In this document: one piece after another, positions 22,659 to 33,113 of the stretch
Layout of the letters: each line of letters starts with the position of its first letter
Numbering within the stretch: the stretch's first letter is position 1
Source of the DNA: Guadua angustifolia
Taxonomy: Eukaryota; Streptophyta; Magnoliopsida; Poales; Poaceae
Direction of reading: 5' to 3'
DNA: 64,000 nucleotides
Assembly: GCA_036346375.1 (NCBI GenBank)
Contig: CM070517.1
Location: 47,216,200 to 47,280,199 of the forward strand
Made by a program: the position numbers and the translations under genes
Notes under the pieces: generated by a model
Databases searched by the model: none
What the model was told of the DNA's origin: nothing
Seen by the model: the letters and a program-made list of their open reading frames with translations, nothing else

Positions 22659-23665
22659 AAAAAATGACAAGATCGTCGCGAGAGGAGAGCGAGAGAGGGC
22701 CATGACCTCTCAATGGAGATAGGGCGCCATCTTGGGTTGCTTTGGCAAGGATGTAGTGCAGCGGATCGATGGCCAGTAGGAAAAGATAGGGCGATAGCGG
22801 GTCGCCTTGGCGAAGTCCCGATGGTTGATGTTAGGTCCCGGAACCCCGTTGAGAAGGACCGACGAGGTGGATGCCACGAAGGAGGTTGATATCCAATGAC
22901 GCCATCGAGGTCCGAAACCTCGAGCTTGCATGAGGTCCAGTAAATATTCCCAGGAGACGGAGTCGAAAGCTTTTTCAATATCTAGCTTGAGCATCAGTGC
23001 CGGAGTATGGTTTCAATGATAAGATGTTCGCGGTTTTGAACCCACGAAAGTTGTCTGAATACATCTCCTTTGATGAAAGCGGTTTGCGAGTTTGATATCG
23101 AGAGCTTATATGCTTGGAGAGGCGCCTGCAAGAATTTTTGAGAATAGTTTTGCAATTGAGTGGATGAGGCCGATCGGTCGGTGATCTGCGGTACGCCCGC
23201 GGCTTCCTTTTTCGGAGTCAGGACTATTGAAACTCCGTTTATGATTTGAAAATTTTGAGCGTGGCCTGATTGAAGGATAAGGATCACTTCCATGATGTCC
23301 TGCTTTACAATGTGCCAGCAGTGTCTGTAGAAGGTGCCAGTGAATCCGTCCGGTCCCGGGGCCTTCTCCGCTGGTAGCTGGTTGATCGCCTGCAGGACTT
23401 CGTCCTCAGAGAAAGGCATATCTAGGTCACTGACATCGTGGGTGGGAATGTTTAGGCTTGGCCAGTTTATCACTTTAGAGCGGTTGGCCTTTTGTCCCAC
23501 TAGTGCTGTGAAGTGCTGCAACAGTGTTTGCTCTTTGTCGTTGTGCAGAGTGACTGTCCCTTGCGGCGTAATCAGGGACTGAATGATTCAATAAATATTT
23601 TTGGACTAAAGTTTCTACTTGGTCTAATTCTCCTTTCCTATTAACATTCAGAGCGATCAAATACT
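22659..23665 (-). mobile_element. LINE reverse transcriptase fragment (minus strand)
   Basis: Minus-strand frames hold, in order, a linker region with FSEDEVLQAINQLPAEKAPG followed by PDGFTG (the N-terminal RT motif), a middle segment with TAFIKGD and LIIETI, then LKLDIEKAFDSVSWEYLL (RT motif with the first catalytic Asp) and VLLNGVPGP. After this the frame breaks where RQGDP would be expected. The fragment runs into the gap. Several frame changes show that it is dead. It covers the N-terminal half of RT and so overlaps little with the LINE at 7638-8690. Confidence 0.8.
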
Positions 23666-25500
23666 AAGGAGTACTGATAATTATTGCAGCATGCTTGAGA
23701 ATGGAACGAATTTAGTAGTTTTTAGTGTGAATTACTAACACATTTTGGCAGTGTAACTATTTAGATTATATTATATAATGGCAACTATTGAAATTAGAGC
23801 AACAATGTCATGTGATATCTTTATTTTGGTTTTGTTTTGTGTACTTTTATGATGATGTGCCTTTTCTTCACTAAAAGCTTCATATTTCTCTTAATTCCTC
23901 ACTCTTTTTACTCATTGGAAGCAGGCTTTAACTACATCAGCCGCCATCGTTGGAGCCGGGGTTCCGGGGCCAGTGGAGGCGTCACAACGAACTTGAGAGA
24001 CGGTAATTGGCTGACATTCCGTTCTCTGAATTAGTGGCTGTGAAGCAGTATGATACGGAGAATGCTCAAGAACGTACTGGATATTGGCGCAGAGGCACAG
24101 ACATGGACACACGACGCCGCTTCTTCTCCAGACGTAAGGCGATCTTGTTCGAGTTCGGAGATACAATTCGGGGCTGGCAGGTGGATTCATAGTCCTACAA
24201 GTGAAGTCAGAGATTGTAGTAGATGAACACGAGCTGCTGGAGTTTTGTGTATATATATGTGTATTGGACTTGAATTGTCTCCATAACTCTTACATGGATG
24301 TCCTTTTATGATTCAGTTGTGAGATTTTGGAGAGAAACAAAGCCAGGTTATTGTTCAAACGTAAATGATTTTGATTCAACATAACTAGAAAATAGTTGCT
24401 AGGAGCTATTGTTTTGGATGGACTAGTCAACTGTGTCTGACAAGACAGTAATTAGTATCACCTTACAGAAAGTTCTTATTCCAGAATTTTGCTTGAAAGT
24501 TTTGGGTTTCCAGAAACGAATGTTCCGAAATAATCATGAAGAACCAAAAATCATGAAGGGTGGTCTTTTAAAAGTAAAGGTCCATAGTTTGCGATTGTTT
24601 TTACAGATGATAGACTGAATGTGCTCCACGGCTCGTCCATCAGAAAATGATCCAATGCATCCTGTTCAGTCCGGCGGAAATCCATTCTATCAGTAATAAA
24701 AAACGAGCAGGCTAGTCCATGTTCATCCATTTCCAGACGAACATATATAGTTGTAAACGAGCTCCTGTTAGTGTAAGGGAAGTGTTTTACTCGGTTGATC
24801 CGTAAGACATTCTTCCCATGCCTGAAAAGTTGTGATATTGGGTATTTGCTGCGCAGATTCTTCATCTCATACTTTCGAGGAGGTACTTAGCAGACGTTCC
24901 ATTTAGTAAGTATAGCTCTTGTTCATCAAAATAGCAGTTCGGTGATACTGACAGTTCCCATGACGGGCTCACCGCTGCTGCCAACGAGGCAACGACCATC
25001 CATCATCAAACACACGACAGTAGGCATGCCCGTATTCGCCTAAAATTTCTACTTTTAATTTTCTCCCGGCCTCTTGTGATATTAACTGAGCAAGTTGGCA
25101 CGATGTTACGCCACTCCATCCCGCATCTCCCCGATTTTTTCTCCGATTTTTTCGCAGCGTTTTGATCCGTGAAAGAGGTGAGAGAGCGTCGAATGGGCCG
25201 TGAAGAAGGAAAGCCTGTCTCCTACTGCATGCATTGGGCGCTCGAGCCCTTAACGGCCCAAATTACACCATTTGAGCCGGGCCGCGTCCCAATGGATGCT
25301 TCAACACTCAACAATTGATAAATCCTTGTTTGATATACTCGGAACATGCTGAAATCTGAATATATAATACGTGGTTGATGGGTAGATCGTATAACCTCCC
25401 TGCGATTGCGAGCCAAATAAATATTTGTTACCCTCCAGCATTTGCATTTTGCATCACGTAAAAAACAGCCAAAGAAAGGGGCAATCGATTAGCCGTACCG
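23666..25500. other. Intergenic, no supported gene; one short repeat copy at 24321-24361
   Basis: A minus-strand 104-codon frame at 24551-24865 and a plus-strand 61-codon frame at 24007-24192 lack recognisable domains. GAGATTTTGGAGAGAAACAA (24321) resembles the units duplicated at 25685 and 27064. Confidence 0.4.
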
Positions 25501-25735
25501 TGCTTTTCTTTCACACCGTATGCATCCGTCTATGTTCAGAAACACATGACAATTCAGAGAAACCACCTTAACATGCATGAGGTCCCTCTCTTTCTATACA
25601 CAGACACACATAAATCTTTTCCTTAGATTTTCACCTGATATTATCTCCATATGATATCCTTAATTTACGGCAATGAAGTGAAGTGAGATATTGGAGAGAA
25701 CCAAAGCCAAGCTTGTGTTCATATGCAATCCACTT
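25500..25735. repeat. Copy 1 of a diverged tandem duplication (about 235 bp)
   Basis: Matches 26865-27100 in order: a CTTTCACACYGTATG word, TTCAGAAACAC...CAATTCAGA, a CTCTCT tract, then GAGATAYTGGAGAGAACCAA. Copies are about 1.37 kb apart and in the same orientation. Confidence 0.65.
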
Positions 25736-26864
25736 TGCATTGCCATGTTTGGAGACAGTTTACTCTGCTGTTTGAAGAGCTCATCCAATACAGTGTCGAG
25801 GTCAACTTTATTTTCTTTTTTATGAATTTTGTGTATGCACATCTATTACCCGCCGCAACTCAGGACTGAAATATTTCAGATTTTGAATTTCGAACCAGGG
25901 AAATGCAGAACTGCAAGAAGCTGTAAAAAACAAACTCAATCTGAACTAATGTTGCAAGCAGTGTATTTTCATTTCATTGTTGTATGCGGACTTGACCTGT
26001 TTATGCATGCCATTAGCAGAAAATGGTTCGTTTTTCTCTTTGGGATCGGAACGTGTCAAATTAATTAACCCAGTTCGTTGGCTAGGTGGGCCGATGAATA
26101 TTATGGTCTGAGACGACATAATTAAGCACCATGCATGCGATGGATCATCTGGACAAGCTCTGCGAGTCAGCCAAATTGCGACAGCGCTTACGAACATAAA
26201 ACCGAAATAAGTTGCGAATGTCTATCACGTATCGTAGCCTTGTAGGCAAAGCGTGACTTTTTAACATCCTTAGAAGATACCAAATCATACATGCATTGAG
26301 CTAGTAACAAGAGGTACCAAAAATTCAAAGAACAGAGGTAACAAGAGATAAAAAAAAAAATTAAGATGATTTAGTGATACCTGGCAGGCTGGCAATGACG
26401 ATAAAAACTCTAAATGCAGGTACATAGGCTGTGAAGGAAATGGACCGTATATCATTCACATCGCCAATTGGGCTTAAAGGCCCACCAAATCATGAGCCCG
26501 CGTAGTAACGTGAGATCAGAAATACACACCTCACCTAGCTTACCTGTTGATGAAACCAAACAAAACCCAATTCGTGTTTCGTGAAATCCGATACTACTTT
26601 GCTAGTTTGTATATATCTATCTATCGTGCTTTTCCTGTCACCTTGCTTACTTGTTCACAAAAACGAGCCGAATAGATACGCATGCATACAAAGTCGTATA
26701 ACATGCATGCTTGAAAATGAAACGTTACGAGAGTGGGAAGTGTATATTTCTCCTCTGTCGTTGCAATTTGCATGAAATTGATCCAAACTAGAACGCATTT
26801 TACTCGATCGTCACACGATTTTTCTTTGCTCGTCGCTTCTCGGTCACACGACACAAGCTCCAGC
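25736..26864. other. Intergenic spacer between the duplicated segments
   Basis: AT-rich, no gene supported; open frames are short and without domain matches. Confidence 0.35.
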
Positions 26865-27100
26865 GCCTGTCTTTCACACTGTATGTATGTGTCCATCTGT
26901 ATTCAGAAACACGTGTCAATTCAGACAAGCTAACTTAACATGTGGTATCTCTCTCTATATATGGTATACCATATATACACACATTTTTTTCTTATATCAT
27001 ATCCATAGTTCTATGTTACTTTACTTATGAACTCCTTCATTTATTTTGATTTAGAAGTGAAATGAGATACTGGAGAGAACCAAAGCAAGTTTATGTTCTA
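26865..27100. repeat. Copy 2 of the tandem duplication, abutting the HDAC fragment
   Basis: Homologous to 25500-25735 (see there). Its right edge lies about 5-20 bp before the histone deacetylase-like coding fragment begins, so it may have been the breakpoint or may now act as the 5' flank. Confidence 0.65.
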
Positions 27101-27104
27101 ATGA

Positions 27105-27725
27105 CGTCGGTCGCTACCCGGGTTGTTTGAGCCGATCGTCCGCGCGGCCATGGAGGTGTTTGATCCGGAGGCTGTCGTGCTGCAGTGCGGCACCGACTCG
27201 CTCTACGGCGACCGGCTCGCGCGCCTGAAGCTGTCGGTGAACGGCCATGCGAACTGCGTCAGGTACGTCCGGAGCTTCAACAAGCCGCTGCTCCTCCTCG
27301 GCGGCGGCGGCGGCTACACCATCAGCCATGTTGCCTCCTGCTGGTGCTACGAGACGGCGGTCGCCGTTGGCAAGGACATCGCCGACGACATACCGCACCA
27401 TGGGTACGACCACTACTACAAGGAGCAAGGGTACAAGCTCCATTATTACAAGTCGCTCAGCGGCAGCGGCACAGAGAAGGACACGGAGAAGATAAGGCAG
27501 AGAGCCTTAGAGCACCTCTCGCAGATCGAGCCCGTGCCCAGCGTGCAGTTCGAGGAGCCGCGCGGCTGGCCCGGAGGCATCGGCGACGTCGACGCCCTTT
27601 ACAACGACCATCCTCCTAGTGAAGAAGACGAAGAAGATCCCATGGAGAGGCTGCACCGGCTGTGTGGCGAGGCGGACCTCGCCGGTTTCTTCGTCGACTT
27701 GGGGAAGCGACAGAAACTTAATTAG
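27105..27725 (+). pseudogene. Class I (RPD3-type) histone deacetylase, C-terminal fragment
   Basis: The open frame from about 27105 encodes the C-terminal half of a zinc-dependent histone deacetylase. It shows VLQCGTDSLYGDRL (with the zinc-binding Asp), GHANCVRYVRSFNKPLLLLG, the glycine-rich GGGGGYT with the catalytic Tyr, and CWCYET, then an acidic hydrophilic tail ending at the TAG at 27723. The N-terminal half (active-site His pair and DxH zinc ligands) is absent, and no splice acceptor or in-frame ATG precedes the homology. The first in-frame ATG is at 27150. Compared with the family there is one extra Gly before the Tyr, and the usual IRNVAR reads ISHVAS. It cannot be catalytic alone. 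It may be a pseudogene, or a last exon whose upstream exons have moved away. Confidence 0.65.
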
Positions 27726-27941
27726 GAGAAGACGTTCGTTGGTTGGTCCTGCATTAGGTCTCTTCAGCTAGCTCAATGCCATTGTGCTGTTACTTTTGAA
27801 GAATTGCACGAAATCGTCAAAGTTCTCACCTTTGGATTTGCGCTAAGACTCGCGCCTTCAAAAAAAAAAGAGACTACAGCAAGAACAAGCCCGCCTGGTA
27901 AATGTCAAACAAGTGTTTGTTTCCTTGTTCTGCATTTTTAA

Positions 27942-28190
27942 TTGCTCCGATCTTGGTGCTTCTGCGTGCTGCAGTTTTTCTGTCTCCTGGATGATCACCT
28001 AATTGAGCCGGAGACGACGGGCAAACACTCAATGTTCGAGCTGAAGGAGATGTGCCATTACATCCTCAGTCAGATGGTGAAGACCAAAAAGGGCTACTGC
28101 GGCAAAGTGGAGGTTGTCGTCAACGACGAGAGCGGCAAGGAGGTCGATGTCTCGAATGGGTGGTCTGCAAGGTCCAACGTAAATAATTAA
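27942..28190 (+). CDS. Small unidentified ORF downstream of the HDAC fragment
   Basis: An open frame of up to 82 codons. The best start is the ATG at 28032 (MFELKEMCHYILSQ), or the region may be an exon beginning after the CTGCTGCAG acceptor-like site at about 27975. The translation has a balanced, protein-like composition (GYCGKVEVVVNDESGKEVDV) and better codon usage than neighbouring spacer frames. I do not recognise the family. It could be an exon of a gene whose other parts were lost. Confidence 0.35.
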   Translation: MLRSWCFCVLQFFCLLDDHLIEPETTGKHSMFELKEMCHYILSQMVKTKKGYCGKVEVVVNDESGKEVDVSNGWSARSNVNN

Positions 28191-28934
28191 TATCTCCGCT
28201 TTGAACGGTAAAAATTCTCTTACGTACAAACAGCAACTAGCCATCTGCCCTGCAATTCTGTACAGCATTTTTTAGATAATATAAATTTATCTCTTGATCT
28301 CTGTATTATAAGATGCACATAGTCGACTAAGAAGGGCATGATCAGCGGGTCGGACGACTACTGTCGGGTGGGGCTCCTGCAATGACATAATGCCAGACAA
28401 CCGGACTATAACAGCTAAGCCGGTGCAAGGAGGGCTACGAGTAAAACATTGGTTTAACTAGACTGCCGAATGCCATGCTTAATATCACCTAGCACATTAA
28501 GTTGTTGTCGTTGGGCTTAGCTTGCGCTATGCTCTCGACTCCGACGTAGCGCATGGTCGAGCTCTGTCCTCGACCACACCACATCTTTGCTGCCAAGCTT
28601 GACTTATACTACACCCTTGGCTTTGCCACCATTTTTTTGTATTGCACCTCTGCTGCACATCATGAAGGGAGGTTGTTGAGATAAATATTACATTTTTTTA
28701 GTAGTTAATTTGTTTGTTATGGGATAATTTTTTTGTTAGGGATTTTTTAGAGGTGGAAGATGAATTTAAGGAGAAATGAGTGGAGATTAGGAAAATGAAG
28801 AACGCATTATTATTCACCACCACTAGATTATTTTTAAAATACAGATAAGCAACCGTACGCCACTACAAGTCTAAAACAACAACAACAAAAAAACATTGCC
28901 AGATATTCGTTTCTGACTGCCTCTTTGCTACAAG
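28191..28934. other. Intergenic, no gene seen
   Basis: AT-rich DNA with short frames only. It ends with the 8-bp TSD of the next element (28927-28934). Confidence 0.35.
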
Positions 28935-29324
28935 TAGGGATGAAAACGGATATCCAATTCTGAACAAATTCGACATTTTTAAATAGATATATAACGATTT
29001 TGGTTTTCATTTTTAACACTTTAGCAAGCTCATTATAAAAAATAAGATTATAAAATTAGATAAAAAAATTACGCATTATTTGCTTCCCATAAATAAAAAG
29101 GTGAAAAAATATCCGAATCTGTATCCGATTGATATCCGAATTTTGTTTCTATCATTTAAATAAATATATAATGAATTTGAGGTTCATTTTTATGAATTTG
29201 AATAAGCTCAACACCACAAACAAGAATATGAATTCGGATAGAAAATTCTATATCCTATTTGTTTCCCATTGAAGAACAAAAACAAAAAAATTGATATCCG
29301 AATTACTATCCGTTTTCATCCCTA
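28935..29324. mobile_element. hAT-type MITE, 390 bp, 8-bp TSD GCTACAAG
   Basis: Inverted ends TAGGGATGAAAACGGATA / TATCCGTTTTCATCCCTA with perfect GCTACAAG duplications at 28927-28934 and 29325-29332. The interior repeats GGATATCCGAAT-like words. An 8-bp TSD and a TAGGGATG end fit hAT superfamily MITEs. Confidence 0.85.
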
Positions 29325-29332
29325 GCTACAAG

Positions 29333-30198
29333 TCTGTAGCAGCAGCAGCAACACCGAAATAAATAAATGAAGTGGTTCTATTGTTTAACCAGATAACAAA
29401 AAAGCACTTGAAAGGAGAAACATGTGCTCGGTTTTTCTCTGAAATTTGCAGGGATGCGTCATGCTGAGCCAAGTGATGTACTGTCGTAGCTGGGTGCTAT
29501 TGCTTGTGGTGGATAGTTTTCTTGGTCGTCGTCGTACTTCCGTTTTAGCCTTTCTGCTTACCTGCTGTTCTGTGTCGTTTCTTACCCTGTTAGTTTGCTG
29601 CTCTCTCTGTATGTGGTGGACTTAATTGAGACGTATTTCGAAGGCCGGAGAATTCTTGGGTGCGTCTATTGGACTAGTGAAGAAACGGAGACCGCGCAAT
29701 CGGCTGCCCGCGGCGCAGAAGCATCTGAAAAGGAACAACTCGGCGGTATTCTTCTCCTCGTCCGGTGGGTGCATCTCCGGCGGAAAGTAGCGACGGAATA
29801 CGGCAGGAGATCGTGATCCAGGCGACAGTGAACCATCGTATACGGACGGACGCGCTGAAATCCGCGCCACTCACACGCGGCCACACGCCACGCCGTCCGC
29901 GGACGAAACGAAACGACGACGAGCTTCTCTGATCCTCTCGTCTCCTCCATTTTTTAATGGCGCGCAATGCGATAAGCCTCGGGCGCATCCCAGCCGTCCG
30001 TTCCGACCATCGGTTTCAAAAAACCAAGAGTCACGCACCCCAACGGTCGCCTCCCGCACCCGCCACCGCCACTGACCCCTCGGGTTCGAACCTCTCCCGG
30101 ACCCATGCGTCAGGCTCCGCAAAGCCTCGCTATTAATAATAACACCACCTATGGATAGTTGTTGGATACGCCTAGAGTAGAGCTCGCAAACCCTGGCC
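29333..30198. promoter_or_regulatory. 5' flank of the coiled-coil gene
   Basis: The last 250 bp is GC-rich, with GGGTTCGAACCTCTCCCGG and a TATTAATAATAA A/T tract at about 30131, about 65 bp before the ATG. Open frames here are not convincing. Promoter assignment is by position. Confidence 0.35.
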
Positions 30199-31767
30199 AT
30201 GGGTAAGAAGAACAAGAGACCCGCCGCGGTAGCGTTCAGCGGCGACGAGCCACCGATGGATTCTGCGCCTGTAGCGGCCGACGAGGTTCCGCCGGTAGAG
30301 GCAGCCAATGGCGGCGAGCCGACGACGAAGACGGGGTCGGAGGAGAGGCGGGACTCCTCGCCGGAGCAGGAGGGGGAGGTCGCGAAGCTTAAGGACCTCA
30401 ACGCCAAGCTCGTCAGGGAGTCCGTCGAGAAGCGGGGGAAGGTGACCGAGCTCACTGCGCGCTTCGACGAGCTCGCCGCCGACGCTAGTGCCCTCGCCGA
30501 CGGGGAGCGCGAGGTCCTCCGGATCGCCCTCGTGGGTCCCCTCCTCGCCGCCGCGGAGGAGGCAGTAGCGCTGCGCGCTCGCCTGGCTGCCATCCAGGAA
30601 TATCTCGAGGCAGCCGAGACGACGGCGGCTCGCGAGACCGAGGCCAGTGGCGAGGCCGCGGCGCAACTCGAGGTGGCCGTTGCGGAGAAAGACCGGGTGC
30701 TAGAGCTCCTGGTCGTGAAGGAGGCGGAGGCGGCGGCCGCGTCCCAGAAAGTTGCCGAATTGGAGGGTGTGGTTGTCGAATTGGAGGGGAAGAGTGCTGA
30801 GCTGCGTTCAGAGAGGGGGAAATTGGAGAATCAGTTGGGGGATTTGCAGGCCTCGGCTCGCCGTCTCCAGGTTCAGAAAGCAAAGTTGGAGGGAAGCTTC
30901 AAGGAGTTCAAGAACAGTACTGAGAAGTATAAGCATCAGATGGAGGACAAGCTTGAGGAGAAATCGGGGGAATTGGAGGTTTTGAGATTCAGGAAGGCGG
31001 AAATGGAGGCGAAGGTGGAGTCTTTGGAGGCAGAAATCTCTGCGGCTGTGGCTAGGAACAGGAAATTGGAGGCGGAGGTTCAGGCGAGCAAGACAGAGTT
31101 AGCTGCAGCGAGGAGAGATGCGGAGAAGCACCGGTTGGAGGTTGTAGAGGCTGGAAAGAAGCATAGCCTGGTGGCGACTGAGGCTGATGGGCTCCGGACT
31201 GAGATTGACAAAATAGTGAAGATGCAGCAGGTGGCTGCGGCGGCATTTGCTGACGATAAGTCTGAGTTGGAGAGGGAATTGGAGGGACAAAAGAGGAAGG
31301 TGGACAGGATTCAAGCTGAGAAGGATGCTGCTGAGGGCACGGTCCATGAAAAAGATGCCGAGGCTGCAAAACTGAGGGCTGAACTGGAGAGGCTCCGCAA
31401 TTCCATGTCCGAGCTTCGTGCTATCTGCAATAAGCTCAGTGTTAGCTCTTTTTGCCTCCAAGATGAGAAGGATACGGTCATGAAAGCGCTCGTCGAGGAG
31501 AAAGCCAAAGGAGGCGAGTTAAGGTTGAGAATTGGGGAGCTCGAGAACTGTAACGGTGAGAAGGATCACGATATTGGGGAGCTGAAGGCCGAACTGGAGG
31601 ACAAGGAAGGAATGATTGATGGCTTGAAAGGGGAGCTTGAGCAGCTGCAGCTCGCAGTCGCTGAGGCGCAGCAGAGCGAGAAGAATGGTGTGTGGGCATG
31701 GCTGTGCCCAGCTACCACAACTGTGTTCGCTGCCGTTTCAATCGTCTACGCTGCCCGTAGTCGGTGA
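30199..31767 (+). CDS. Tail-anchored coiled-coil protein, PMD1/PMD2-like, single exon
   Basis: An intact 522-residue frame. Residues 1-60 are Lys-rich, then acidic and low-complexity (MGKKNKRP, then EEP/GSEE). From about 60 to 500 the chain is almost entirely heptad-like Glu/Lys/Leu/Ala coiled coil with few prolines. A single hydrophobic segment (WAWLCPATTTVFAAVSIVYA, residues about 499-518) lies right at the C-terminus, followed by ARSR. This architecture, a long coiled coil plus C-terminal anchor, matches plant PEROXISOMAL AND MITOCHONDRIAL DIVISION FACTOR 1/2, which sit on organelle outer membranes facing the cytosol. The family is inferred from architecture, and coiled-coil similarity can mislead. 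The start is the first ATG, in a GCC ATG GGT context. No frameshift is seen. Confidence 0.75.
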   Translation: MGKKNKRPAAVAFSGDEPPMDSAPVAADEVPPVEAANGGEPTTKTGSEERRDSSPEQEGEVAKLKDLNAKLVRESVEKRGKVTELTARFDELAADASALADGEREVLRIALVGPLLAAAEEAVALRARLAAIQEYLEAAETTAARETEASGEAAAQLEVAVAEKDRVLELLVVKEAEAAAASQKVAELEGVVVELEGKSAELRSERGKLENQLGDLQASARRLQVQKAKLEGSFKEFKNSTEKYKHQMEDKLEEKSGELEVLRFRKAEMEAKVESLEAEISAAVARNRKLEAEVQASKTELAAARRDAEKHRLEVVEAGKKHSLVATEADGLRTEIDKIVKMQQVAAAAFADDKSELERELEGQKRKVDRIQAEKDAAEGTVHEKDAEAAKLRAELERLRNSMSELRAICNKLSVSSFCLQDEKDTVMKALVEEKAKGGELRLRIGELENCNGEKDHDIGELKAELEDKEGMIDGLKGELEQLQLAVAEAQQSEKNGVWAWLCPATTTVFAAVSIVYAARSR

Positions 31768-33113
31768 ACATTTAACCCATTTACTCACTTTTTGTTCACT
31801 TGATTGAGTATGTACAACTCGAAATTACCAGCCTTCCACTTTTGTTATATGATATATGATGAACCATTCGGTTCTATGAAATGAAGCTAATTTTCTGCAT
31901 TTTTGTCTGCGCGTGTTTCTTGAATTTAATCGCTCATTGTTTATATTTGGCATTGCCTCTGTCACAATAATGCCTTCACAGACTGTCAGGATACACAAAT
32001 TTATCAATCGGATACCTGATAATGTATATACTCAGTAGTTCTCAGTGACTTAATAGGATAATGAGAAGAAACGAGGTGAACCAAAAACATGTAGTTTACG
32101 GCTCTATTTGGGGGGTTTAAAGACAGCTTCAACTTTTGAAAAACCATTAAATCCCTTTCAAACAACTCAGCTTTTAAGTGGCTTTTAACATAAACTAAAA
32201 GCCATATATAACTAACAAAAGTTAAAAGCTGAAAGTTAAGCTAGGCCTACTTTTGTAGCTTATTGTTAAGAGAAATTAGCTATTTACTAAACAGTTTCTT
32301 CTAAAAAGCTACAGCCGGCCCATGTACAATACATGACATGCCTGTCTGGTTCTTTAAACAGATGTGATCGTCTTCTCATGTCACTTAGAATAGATAAACG
32401 GAGAAGCAGTGCTTCAATGCTTTCCCTCCTAATACAAATTGCACAAGTCTTAAAGCATACGAATGATAAGTAATCGCTATCTACCATTCACTTATATTTT
32501 AATATTTGTGCAATTGTTAAGAGGAAAAGCATGGAAGCACCTCTCTAAACGGAGAAAATGTTCTTACCATACAATAAATTTTATTTTGTCTCTGCTTTTG
32601 GATACATAGGATCGGGTTATGCTTCCTCCTACAATCAACTACTGTCAATATGGTGGTCGCCATTCAGAACTTCCAGCTCGTTCTGAATATCAGATGCGCT
32701 GCACATATAACAACGGTTGGCTGCACAATAGGGGAGGGCCCTACTGATCAATATTAATTAATATATTAGTACATAATTAACTTAATTACATAAAAGATCC
32801 ACATGATCCAAAAAACCTTTAACAAAGGTTGGCTACTACTCAAGCCAACCAATTACGAAATGAACTTACTCATTTAACTTACTGCTCCTGTGAAGTAAGA
32901 AGCACAGTTGAAAGGAATGCTAATTGTGTTCACCCTTTTTTCCCTTCAAACTTTGTTACAGATTTTATTCAGCTATAGACAAACATCTGGTAGCCTTTCT
33001 CAGATTCTATATACAACTCTCAGATTGTGTATGACACAAAATATTCCTCCGAGAAAATTGAAATCAAAGGTCGTATGCATGTAAGGAGCTAACAAAAACC
33101 GTATTTGCTGGTT
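31768..33113. other. Spacer between convergent coiled-coil and aminotransferase genes
   Basis: Contains the 3' ends of two convergent transcripts. At about 32100-32310 an AT-rich segment beginning GGCTCTATTTGGGGGG with AAAAGCT-type inverted words looks MITE-like, but no clear ends were found. Confidence 0.35.
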
